Positions 36,005 to 45,100 of a stretch of DNA of 64,000 bases are shown piece by piece (position 1 is the first letter of the stretch; the number at the start of each line of letters is the position of its first letter). The stretch is from Lujinxingia litoralis (lineage in GTDB: Bacteria > Myxococcota_A > Bradymonadia > Bradymonadales > Bradymonadaceae). The position numbers and the translations under genes are program-made. The stretch lies in assembly GCF_003260125.1 (NCBI RefSeq), contig NZ_QHKO01000001.1:512913-576912 (forward strand), in the 5' to 3' direction. The notes below the pieces were generated by a model. That model saw only the letters and a list, made by a program, of their open reading frames with translations, had not been told where the DNA came from and searched no databases.

Positions 36005-37362
36005 CACCCCTCCTCCTGCCAGCTTCCCCAGGGCGAGTGCGCGCGGCCCTGAGCATCGACGTCGGAGATATCAATGAGCCACCCCCGGGTAAACACGTAG
36101 GCCAAAAGGTCGGAGAGCAGCAGGGCCAGCACCAGCGCCGAGGCGATCAGCGGGAGGTCGGGGAGCCCGGCAAAGGAGCTGACGACATCGATCACGATCA
36201 CCGCCCCCAGTGCCCCCGGCGCCCAGAGGGCGCGATGGGTCCCGGACTCCACGCGGAGACCGCTGAGCCGGGGGCGGTAACTGATCACGCCCAGCGCTCG
36301 CCCCAGAAAGCGAAGCCCCACAAAGGCCAGGGCCGCCCCCCAGACAAAGCTCGACGCGCCGCCTTCCCACAGCGTCCCGGCAAAGAAGAAGGCCAGCACA
36401 TAGAGGGGGCCCCGCAGCGACTCCAGCGCGTGGGAGATGCGCAGGGACTCTGAGCTCATCGCGGCCATCACCGCCCCGGCCACCGCATTGACGACCACCA
36501 CCGAGAGGCCGGAGTAGTAGGCGATCGCGCTCAAGGTTAGCCCCACGCCCAGTACCAGAGTGAGCAGATGATCGTCAGCGTTGCGCTCCTGGAGCAGCGC
36601 GCCGGCGATGACGCCCGGGATGCCCCCCAGGGCCAGGTGGAGCCCGGCCGCGATCAGGGGTTGCCAGATGTCGCCAACGCCCGGGTCGACGGGCGTGAAC
36701 ACGCAGAAGAGCAGCAAGAGCGCCAGGAGCGCGGCCAGCGTGCAGACCCGGGCCAGGGCCAGGGCCCGGTCCAGCGGAGGCGCATCGCCGCCGACCCGCC
36801 CGGCCAGTGCGCGTAAACAGGAGGGGTCAGCCACCATCGCCAGCACGCCCAGCGAGGAGATGCCCACCGCCCACCCCGGCCAGATGCTCCCGGGAGAGAC
36901 CTGTTTAAGTACCAGCAAGGGCAAAGCGATGCTCAGCGCCGCCGTGAAGGCGGAGACCAGCACCCCGGCCTTGAGCGCCTCACCGCCGAGCGCGGCCAGG
37001 CGTGAGGCGCGCAGTCCCAGCCCGAGTTCCAGGGACACCGCCCCGGCGGTGAGCACCATCAAAGGCTCCAGCGCCGCGCCGCTGGCCGGATCAATGACCC
37101 CGGTCAGCGGTACCAGCACCAGCCCCAGGCCCCCGTAAAACGCCCCGCCGATAAGCCCCGACGCGCGCACCCACCGGGTGCGAGTGAGGTACGAGAGCGC
37201 GAAGGCCGCGGCCAGCACCGCCAGCGCCACCATCACCGGCCGCACGGAGCCCTGGCTGAGCACCGGCGCAAACACCCCTTGAGCCGCATGGGCAAACCCC
37301 GCCCCGACCAGCACCATCAGGAGCGCGAAGGCTCCCACCATGTATTTCCATCGCATCCGCAT
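36004..37362 (-). CDS. Multi-span membrane protein, probable CPA2-like antiporter relative
   Basis: The 452-residue protein is almost wholly hydrophobic with about 12 predicted spans. Segments such as VLTAGAVSLELGLGLRASRL and LAGRVGGDAPPLD-flanking helices have the general look of CPA-type transporters. I see no definite ion-binding ND/DD motif. It is the first gene of a three-gene minus-strand operon, translationally coupled (TGATG) to the giant fusion. A transporter subunit or partner for the fusion is plausible but inferred from context. Confidence 0.7.
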   Translation of the reverse strand: MRMRWKYMVGAFALLMVLVGAGFAHAAQGVFAPVLSQGSVRPVMVALAVLAAAFALSYLTRTRWVRASGLIGGAFYGGLGLVLVPLTGVIDPASGAALEPLMVLTAGAVSLELGLGLRASRLAALGGEALKAGVLVSAFTAALSIALPLLVLKQVSPGSIWPGWAVGISSLGVLAMVADPSCLRALAGRVGGDAPPLDRALALARVCTLAALLALLLLFCVFTPVDPGVGDIWQPLIAAGLHLALGGIPGVIAGALLQERNADDHLLTLVLGVGLTLSAIAYYSGLSVVVVNAVAGAVMAAMSSESLRISHALESLRGPLYVLAFFFAGTLWEGGASSFVWGAALAFVGLRFLGRALGVISYRPRLSGLRVESGTHRALWAPGALGAVIVIDVVSSFAGLPDLPLIASALVLALLLSDLLAYVFTRGWLIDISDVDAQGRAHSPWGSWQEEG

Positions 37363-37610
37363 GGCGTCCTTCCCTCCCCGGGCGGGGAGCGCCAGCCCCT
37401 AAGGGCTCATTCAAAACATCATCGCTGCGAAAATACACCGGGCCCTGCGAAGTGTTCCCACTGACTTCACTTTGGAGACGCCGCGCTGGAGCGTCTGCGC
37501 CCCCTGGGTCTGACCTGCTCCGTGGGCCGCCCCGGGACTTGCGTTATGGACCACCGTGCGCCGATTCAGGTGGCCGGGCCGCGGTCGACGATCTCGCTGA
37601 GGATGGATTG

Positions 37611-40154
37611 ATGGAAGAACTTCTCCACCACTTTGAAACGCCCTTCTCCGACCCGGTGCTGATCTTTGCCGTGGTCATGATGATGTTGCTGGTGGCGCCG
37701 CTGGCGGTCCAAAAACTCAAGCTCCCCGAGATCATTGGCCTGCTCCTGGCCGGCGTGATCGTGGGCCCCAACGCCCTGGGGCTGCTGGAGCGCGATGCGA
37801 CCTTTCAGCTCCTGGGCACGGTGGGCCTGCTCTACATCATGTTCACCGCCGGGCTGGAGATCGATCTTAACCGCTTTGCCAAGTATCGAAACCACAGCCT
37901 GGTCTTTGGCTTCATTACCTTTCTGGTGCCTCAAACTCTGGGAACGCTGGCCGGGATGTACATTCTGGGGCTCGACTTCATGGTGGCGATCCTGCTCGCC
38001 AGCATGTTTGCCTCCCACACCCTGCTGGCCTACCCGGTGATCAGCCGGCTGGGGATGAGCAAATCCAACGCGGTCACAGCCACGGTGGGCGGCACCGTGA
38101 TCACCGACACCGCCGCGCTCCTGGTGCTGGCGGTTGTGATGGGCTCCACCCGGGGCTCGCTGGACATGAGCTTCTGGCTGACGCTGATCATCGGGTTGAG
38201 CGTCTACATCTTCCTGGTCTTTTGGAGCATCCCGCGGGTGGGGCGCTGGTTCTTTCGCCGCGTCGGCAGCCAGGGGGTGCTGGAGTACGTCTTTGTGCTG
38301 GCGGTGGTGTTTCTGGCGGCCTTTCTGGCGGAGCTGGCCGGGGTGGAGGCCATCATCGGAGCCTTTATGGCCGGGCTTGCGCTCAATCGCCTCGTGCCGG
38401 AATCCAGCACCCTGATGAACCGGATTGAGTTTGTGGGCAACGCGCTCTTTGTGCCCTTTTTCCTCATCTCGGTCGGGATGCTGGTCGACGTGCGCGTGCT
38501 CTTTAGCGGCGCCGACGCGCTGGTGGTGGCCGCCACGATGGTGGGCGCGGCGTTGAGCTCGAAGTGGCTGGCCGCGATGCTCACCCGCAAGATTCTGGGC
38601 TACAGCGCCGATGAAGGCATGGTGATCTTCGGGCTCTCGGCGGCCCAGGCCGCGGCCACCCTGGCGGTGGTGCTGGTGGCCTTCGACGTGGGGCTCTTTG
38701 ATGAGTCGGTGCTCAACGGCACCATCGTCATGATCGCGGTGACCTGCTTTGTCTCTCCCCTGGTGACCGAGCGCTACGGGCGGCGCATGGCGCTGACGCA
38801 GGAGCGAGAGGGGCCCGGCGAAGAGGAGGCGCCACAGCGCTTCGCAGTCCCGATGGCCTATGCGGCCAACGCCCAGGCTCTGCTCGACTTTACCTTTCTG
38901 GTGCGGGAGCACGGCTCCGAAGAGCCGGTCTTCCCCCTGTCGGTGGTGCCCGAAGACGGCGACACCGCGCAGACGGTGGCCACCGCCGAGCGCATGCTCT
39001 CGGCGGCCGTGGTGCACGGCGCCTCGGCCGAGGTCCCGGTGGTACCGGTCACGCGCCTGGCGCATAACCCGGCCTCGGGCATCGCCCGGGCGGTGCTGGA
39101 GCGCCGCGTCTCGGACATCGTCGTCGGCTGGCGCGGCCCCTCCGAGGATCGCCGGGCCCCGCTGGGGCGCGTGACCGAAGAGCTGATCGCACAGACCGAA
39201 CAGCAGGTCTTTGTCTGCCACCTCACCCAGCCGATCAACACCGTGGGGCGCGTGATCATCGTCTTCCCTCCCCTCATCGAGTACCACCCGGGCTACACCC
39301 GGGCGATCCGCGACCTCAAACGCCTGACCAACGCCACCGGCGCCCTGCTGACCGGGCTCTGCCTCAAAGATGAGATGCGCCGCATCCGTTCGCGCTTCGA
39401 TAGCCTGAAGCCCGAGATCGCCTCTTCTTTTGTGGGCTTCAACACCATGGAAGATCTGGTGCAGACCCTGGAGCGCCGTGTCGAAGACAACGATCTCCTG
39501 GTCTTTCTGAGCGCGCGGCGCGGCACCCTGCCCTGGTCCCCCGAGTTGGAGTCCCTCCCCACTCGCCTGGGCAGCCTGGCGAGCTACTCCAGCTGCTTTG
39601 TGATCCTCTCTGACATCGACATCGCCAACCTTCCCCTGCCCCGGGAAGAGGGATTGGCCGAGGCATTTAAAGCGCGCCGGGTGCTCACCGAGATGCCCCA
39701 AAACGGCGAGCGTGAGATCGTCGACGCGCTCCTCAAAAGCCATTTCGATGACGACGCTCCCGCGCGGCGCCAGGTCGTGCTCGACGCCCTGCTACGCGAC
39801 GATCCCGGGTTCTCTCGGGAGCTGGCCGACGGGGTGATGTTGCTCAACGCACGCAGCGAGGAGGTGCAGCGCCCGCTGGTGTTTGTGGGCTGCTCCCCAG
39901 AAGGGTTTGCCACCGAGGCCCACCCGGGCGCGCGCGTCCACCTTGTGATCGTTGCGCTGAGTCCGGAGGAGGCTGACCTTCAAGAGCACCTGGAGCGCTT
40001 CTCCAAGCTGGGCCAGTTGGCCACCCGGGTGCTCGACCCGGCCGCGCTGGCCGCGCTGGACTCTCCAAACGAAGTGCTCGAAGAGCTCAAGCGCCTGATT
40101 CGTTCCCCTCAAGCCACCTTCCCTGATGTGCGCGCCGCCCCCCAGACCTCGTAG
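37611..40154 (+). CDS. CPA2 cation:proton antiporter with long cytoplasmic tail (Kef-like, USP-like C-terminus)
   Basis: The 847-residue product has an N-terminal Na+/H+ exchanger-type membrane domain (about 1-390) with KLPEIIGLLLAGVIVGPNAL, LLYIMFTAGLEIDLN and GAFMAGLALNRLVPESSTLM, all typical of Kef/CPA2 proteins. The C-terminal 450 residues contain two regions resembling universal-stress-protein folds (ARAVLERRVSDIVVGWRG and the later repeat), as in some antiporters. ATG 37611 follows GAGGA. The open extension to 37452 is not supported. It is divergent from the fusion operon across 248 bp (37363-37610) in which I see no clear regulatory site. Confidence 0.88.
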   Translation: MEELLHHFETPFSDPVLIFAVVMMMLLVAPLAVQKLKLPEIIGLLLAGVIVGPNALGLLERDATFQLLGTVGLLYIMFTAGLEIDLNRFAKYRNHSLVFGFITFLVPQTLGTLAGMYILGLDFMVAILLASMFASHTLLAYPVISRLGMSKSNAVTATVGGTVITDTAALLVLAVVMGSTRGSLDMSFWLTLIIGLSVYIFLVFWSIPRVGRWFFRRVGSQGVLEYVFVLAVVFLAAFLAELAGVEAIIGAFMAGLALNRLVPESSTLMNRIEFVGNALFVPFFLISVGMLVDVRVLFSGADALVVAATMVGAALSSKWLAAMLTRKILGYSADEGMVIFGLSAAQAAATLAVVLVAFDVGLFDESVLNGTIVMIAVTCFVSPLVTERYGRRMALTQEREGPGEEEAPQRFAVPMAYAANAQALLDFTFLVREHGSEEPVFPLSVVPEDGDTAQTVATAERMLSAAVVHGASAEVPVVPVTRLAHNPASGIARAVLERRVSDIVVGWRGPSEDRRAPLGRVTEELIAQTEQQVFVCHLTQPINTVGRVIIVFPPLIEYHPGYTRAIRDLKRLTNATGALLTGLCLKDEMRRIRSRFDSLKPEIASSFVGFNTMEDLVQTLERRVEDNDLLVFLSARRGTLPWSPELESLPTRLGSLASYSSCFVILSDIDIANLPLPREEGLAEAFKARRVLTEMPQNGEREIVDALLKSHFDDDAPARRQVVLDALLRDDPGFSRELADGVMLLNARSEEVQRPLVFVGCSPEGFATEAHPGARVHLVIVALSPEEADLQEHLERFSKLGQLATRVLDPAALAALDSPNEVLEELKRLIRSPQATFPDVRAAPQTS

Positions 40155-40209
40155 GGACCGGTCTGAGTCGCCGAGGGTCGTCGTCCACAGCAGCGAGAAG
40201 AAATGATGC

Positions 40210-41340
40210 CTAGAAGCGCCCGCTCAGCGCCAGGCTCCCCGGCCCCACGTGGAACGCCAGTCCGGGCTCATCGCCCGCATAGCTAACGAGCATCCAGCCA
40301 ACTCCCAGCGCAGTCGCTCCCACGCCCACGCCCAGGAGCACCCACTGCGCGGTCTCATAGCTCTCGCCACGGCGCAGCAGGTCATTGTAGCGAGCCGGTG
40401 AAATGTCGCCCTGCGCGATTTCGGCGGCGATATCGTCTTCAACCCCGCGCATCAACCCGACCATCAGCCCGGCGCCCCCCAGGGCCACCACCCCGACTCC
40501 CAACGAGGAGTACGCCCCCAGCAGAGAGCGCTGACGAGCGGGCACCGGAGGCGCCACCATCGCCGTGCTCGCCGGTGCCGAGGAGGCCACAGCGATCGCA
40601 GGGTCGGTGCTGGCCGCCTCCTCCCGAGGCGCCGGGGTCTCGCTGGCAAGCGCTGCCGGAACCTCGATGCTCACCGGCTCACCAACCTTCAACTCCACCT
40701 CACGGGTGTAGGGCAGCGCGCCCTCGCGATGAATCTCCACCTGGTAGGTGCCGGGCGGAAGCGTGTCACGCTCCACCAGGCCCCGGCCCACCATCACGCC
40801 GTCGATGCGAATTTCGTCGGCGGACGCCGCAGCGCGAATGCTCAGGCGCGTGCGCTCATCAGGGGTCAGCTCGGCAAACACGCGCTCCACCTGCTGGCGG
40901 AATCGCAGCACCGGATCGTCGGCGGCCAGGCGACGCTCCACCTGCACCGGCCCCTTATCGCCGTCGCGATCAAAGATCGAAACGCTCAACCTGAACGCGT
41001 CGCCCTCTCGCCGCACATGGCCCGAGATCAACACCCGGGCTTCGACAAAATCGGCAATCTGGCTGAGGCACTCGGTGGTCTCCGGCTCACATCCGACCAC
41101 CACGGCGACTTCGGCGCGTTGAAGGGGCGTGGCGCTGACCAGGGCATAGCGCGGATGCTGCAGCGCCTGGTCGCGCAACACCGCGCTCAGATCACTCAAG
41201 AAGGCCGCGTCCAGATCGGCGCCCTCCACCTCAAACACCACGGCCTCCAGCGCTACCGAGGGTTGGGCCTGGGCCGTGACACTCCCGAGCAACATAGCAG
41301 CAAGTAGTAGCGTCCCCTGCATCAGAGCAAAGCGACTCAT
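40210..41340 (-). CDS. PEGA-domain membrane-anchored protein
   Basis: The 376-residue product has a signal peptide (MSRFALMQGTLLLAAMLLGS and an AQA cleavage region), a periplasmic region with a CxxxxxxC pair (CEPETTEC), a PEGA-type domain around residues 175-220 (GVMVGRGLVERDTLPPGTYQ and VEIHREGALPY), a Pro/Ala linker and C-terminal hydrophobic segments. PEGA domains occur in myxobacterial surface and kinase-associated proteins. AAGGAG precedes ATG 41340; ATG 41358 is possible. It is convergent with the antiporter gene. Confidence 0.78.
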   Translation of the reverse strand: MSRFALMQGTLLLAAMLLGSVTAQAQPSVALEAVVFEVEGADLDAAFLSDLSAVLRDQALQHPRYALVSATPLQRAEVAVVVGCEPETTECLSQIADFVEARVLISGHVRREGDAFRLSVSIFDRDGDKGPVQVERRLAADDPVLRFRQQVERVFAELTPDERTRLSIRAAASADEIRIDGVMVGRGLVERDTLPPGTYQVEIHREGALPYTREVELKVGEPVSIEVPAALASETPAPREEAASTDPAIAVASSAPASTAMVAPPVPARQRSLLGAYSSLGVGVVALGGAGLMVGLMRGVEDDIAAEIAQGDISPARYNDLLRRGESYETAQWVLLGVGVGATALGVGWMLVSYAGDEPGLAFHVGPGSLALSGRF

Positions 41341-41447
41341 AGGATAACTCCTTATCATCTCAACCGCCCGGCGGCGGGCCGCGACCGACGCGAAGCTCGG
41401 TCGCCATCGTGGCGCGTGGATGAAAGGAGTATAAGAAGCCTTCGCGC

Positions 41448-42155
41448 TTAGTGCATGCGCCAATCGCCAAAGGGGCGACCAAAGTTCTCCCGGTTCTGCT
41501 CCCCGTAGAGCGGGGTTCCCGGCGGCGGCGTGTAGGGCTCTCCCCAGATCGCCCCCGGCGCCAGAAGCTGCCCGTCGGCCGTACGCAGCTCCACAGGCTT
41601 GCCCCGAAGCGCCGAAAGCCATTCCGCACGCTCCCCCAGGCGCGAGGGCCCGGCGGAAGACTTCTTTAGCGCGGCCTTCAATTCAGGCTCCTCGGTGGCC
41701 ATCGCAGCGAGCGATTGCTTCTCCACGCGCTCAGCCCCTGCCACGTCGGGCGCCGCGTGATAATCGACCACCACCTGCTTGCCACGACCGGCCAGCCGAA
41801 CCATCTCCACCCGTGGCGAGTGCGGGCGCAGGGGCACCACTCGCACGCGCCCGGCCGTCTTGACGTACTCGTAATCCACCAGGCGAGAGCGGAAAAAAGC
41901 CTCCAGCTCCTCCAGGGTCATGCGAGTGTTGACGGTGACGAAAATCTCCGAGATCTCGATGCGATCGAGGTAATCCGGAGGCAGCGGCAGGCCAAAGGCC
42001 TCCCGGGCTTCGGCCTCCACCGAAGCCTCCGGGGAACGCTCACTGCTCCGCTCCTCCGGAGTGCCTTCCCGGGGCGTCCGTTCCGATTTTCGGCAGCCCA
42101 CCACCGCCACCATAAGCAGCATCGCCAGGATGCTGGCGCGCAGACGAAGGTTCAT
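41448..42155 (-). CDS. Pilus-operon lipoprotein of unknown function
   Basis: The 235-residue product has a signal peptide with lipobox VVGC (Cys21), then a Glu/Arg-rich linker and a domain (LDRIEISEIFVTVNTRMTLE) that I do not recognise. Its ATG overlaps the PilY1 stop (TGATG), which places it as the last gene of the minor-pilin operon. A role in pilus assembly at the outer membrane is inferred from context. Confidence 0.75.
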   Translation of the reverse strand: MNLRLRASILAMLLMVAVVGCRKSERTPREGTPEERSSERSPEASVEAEAREAFGLPLPPDYLDRIEISEIFVTVNTRMTLEELEAFFRSRLVDYEYVKTAGRVRVVPLRPHSPRVEMVRLAGRGKQVVVDYHAAPDVAGAERVEKQSLAAMATEEPELKAALKKSSAGPSRLGERAEWLSALRGKPVELRTADGQLLAPGAIWGEPYTPPPGTPLYGEQNRENFGRPFGDWRMH

Positions 42156-45100
42156 CAGTTCCCCACAATCGTCCAGCTCAACGGAATCGAGTGCGTCGCC
42201 GGCGGTTCGAGCTCAATATTGAACCCACCGATACCACCGGCGTCCCCGGAGCCGCCGCCGGGCACCGGATTACCGTCGCTGTCGTTGCCTACCGACGTAA
42301 AGGTCAGCTGTGGCTTGCGCGCCGGCGACTCCCGCACGGTTTGCCCCAGCGTGGCATCATCGACCACATCGTTGCACACCGGCCCCATGGTGATCGAAAG
42401 GCCGCGGATCAGCGTGGGGGTGGACGGACCGAACCAGCGCGGCACGCCGGCGGCGTCGCCACCGTCGAGCAAAAAGAGCGAAGGATCGAGTCCGGCGGCA
42501 CCGCCCCCGGCATACTCGGTCCAACCCCCCTTGGCTTCGACCCCTTCCTCTCCCCCCGCATAATCGTAGGGGAACCCCTCCAGGCGATAGATGCGCGAGG
42601 TGCCCGCCAGACAGGCCGCGTCTTCTTCCACGTACGTCGTAAAGAAGACATCTCCGTCGAAGACCACCGGTTCCCCGGTCAGACGCTCACGCTTACTCAG
42701 GTAGTAGCGCCAGAGCGGGCGAGGCTTGATGTTATCGACCGTCTCCAGTCCTCCGGCGCCGGCGACCTCCAGCACCTCGAAGTCTTCCTCGATCGCCATC
42801 ACCATCTGCACGGAGTTGGTCTCGCTGGTTTCGCCACGCTCCCCCAGCCCGTAGGCAACCACCAGGTTACGGTTCTCATTCATAAAGAGCGCCGGGCGGT
42901 AGGACGCCGGCCCAAAGTTTGAGAAACCGTACTCCCCATCAAGGTCGATCATCCATGGCGAGGGTTCCGTAGCGGGGTCAAAGAAGAGCTGAACCTCCCA
43001 GTCCTCCGGGTTGGGGCGCGTCATGTCGATGCGGTACATCCGCCCCTCGGCGTCCCCGATAAAGCCACGGGTCGCCACATCGCCCGGCGAGCTGCTGTAG
43101 AGCGCCGGCGACCCCACCATCTCGGCGGGGAAACGCTTCATGGTGTCGGAATCGTCGCGGTACTCAACGAAGCGGCGAATGATCATACCGCTCTGCAGAT
43201 CGACGACGTAAATCGCCCGGCCCGTGACATTGTCCACGCACTCCTGAGGCGCTTGAGAGCGCTCGGGCGTCGAACCACCGCCGAACACCGCCACCGGGCG
43301 CTGCAGAGACATCGCCCCCTCGCCCAGCTGCATCGCCACCATGCCCATGGCCGGGTCGCTCACCGAGGTCCCGAGCATGCCCAGCCCCCAGACATCGGGC
43401 GCCTCCTCGCCATCGTCGCATCCCCACCAGCCGCAGAACCACTGGCCGAACGCCGAGTCTGCCAGCGCACTGCGGCAGGTATCGAGCTCATCGTCATAGC
43501 CCGACATATTTTCCGGACCGTAGCGCCAGTCTTCCAGGCTCTGCATCTGGTGCTCTTCCCACTCGCGGGTGAACTCCCAGAGCACGATCGGGTCGGGCGC
43601 CTCGGTCGGCGAGCCGGTACGGGTTACGTCGAGCGCGAAGTAGCCCTGACCGACCGCCCCCATGCCCTGAACGAGCACCGTGCGCCATTGCGCGGCCTGC
43701 GGCACCTGCGAGATCCACGCGCCACAGGCCTGCCGGTTGATGTTGAGCGCCGGGTTCGCGTGGCACAGACGAATGTCTCCCACCACCGGACTGCCATCCA
43801 TCAGCTGGGCGGCGCGCTGCATGTTGGGGAAGAGCTCCTGATGAAGCATCGAGGGCACATAGGCCCAGGCCTCCCGCTGGTCGGCCGCCGGCACATGGTC
43901 ACGCTCCGAAATAGTGGACCCCAACCCGCTGGGAAGTTCGCGGCCTTTGACCTCGTCCTCCCCGGTGTGAATCGCGTGCAGCTGCCCATCGAGTGTGCTC
44001 ACGTAGAGCATGGTGCGCCGGTTGGCGTAGAGTTGACGGAAGGCGCGGTAGCCATCGTTGAGCAGATCGAGGTCCGGGGGGCCCACCGTCACCGGGTTCG
44101 AGGTGTAGATCCCTCCGAGCACGCGGTCGGCCTTTGGCCCGATGCGCCCGCGATATTCGTCGACCATGTCGTTCATAAAGATTTCTACCGCGATCCCTGC
44201 TTCCGCATCTTCGCTGATCCCCCAGTAATTGAAGAAATCTTCGTCGGTGAAGCTGTAGGTGTCGAAGACCTCTTTGAGGTTCCCGGACTCAAAACGCACC
44301 CGCGTCCCCACACTCTCACTCAGGTTCACGGCGCCGGGCAGCGTGGTTTCGATAAACTCATCGGAGCTCGCGTCGACCTTGCCCAGAGCGTACGTCATCG
44401 GGAAGAAGGTGGACATCGGCCCGGTCACCGCTTCGGAGTCGGCCTCCATCTGGAAGCGCGGCATCGACGTGAACACCCGGCGCCGATCGGTATCCACGCG
44501 CTCGCGCACCACCGGCTCATCCAGCGGCTCCCCGATGGCCTTGCGCAGCCGATTGATATCTTCATGCAGCCCGTCGAGATCCGCGCCACTGGTCACCAGC
44601 GAGACGCTGCCACTACACCCGGAGAGCGTGCGGTTGAGAATGCCTTTCCAGAACACATTATCGCCCTGAATCTGCACCCCCGAGAAGAGGCGGTACTGCC
44701 CCTGGGCGCCATCGGTATCCAGGTAGCTGGTGAGCGAGGGGCGCGTGCGCGCGGCCAGCCCGGAGGACCCGGCGATCTCGTTAAAAATCATCTGGAAGGC
44801 GCTCACCAGCGACGCCTTGCTGTTGTTGTTCAAGATCAGCGCGGGATGTTCACAGTTAAAGTCATCGCCGCCATCCGGGGGATCAAAGGTGTAGCCCAGG
44901 TTCTGAGGCACCAGACAGGGCTCGCTCAGGTCCTCCGGATCACACGTCCCGGGCTGCAACGCGCCGTTGATATCACGCTGACCGCTGAACGAGCCCAGCG
45001 GCACCATCTCCGGCGGCAGGTAATACTGCGCGCAGGTGTTGCCTCGCATCGCCATCACCGCCGACTTCTGAATCGCGTTGGTGCGTCGCTCGCTGTCTTC

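Noticed and set aside
37566..39743. 725-residue minus-strand open frame, His-rich
   Set aside because: It is the antisense shadow of the CPA2 antiporter gene; composition is typical of reverse-complemented GC-rich coding sequence.
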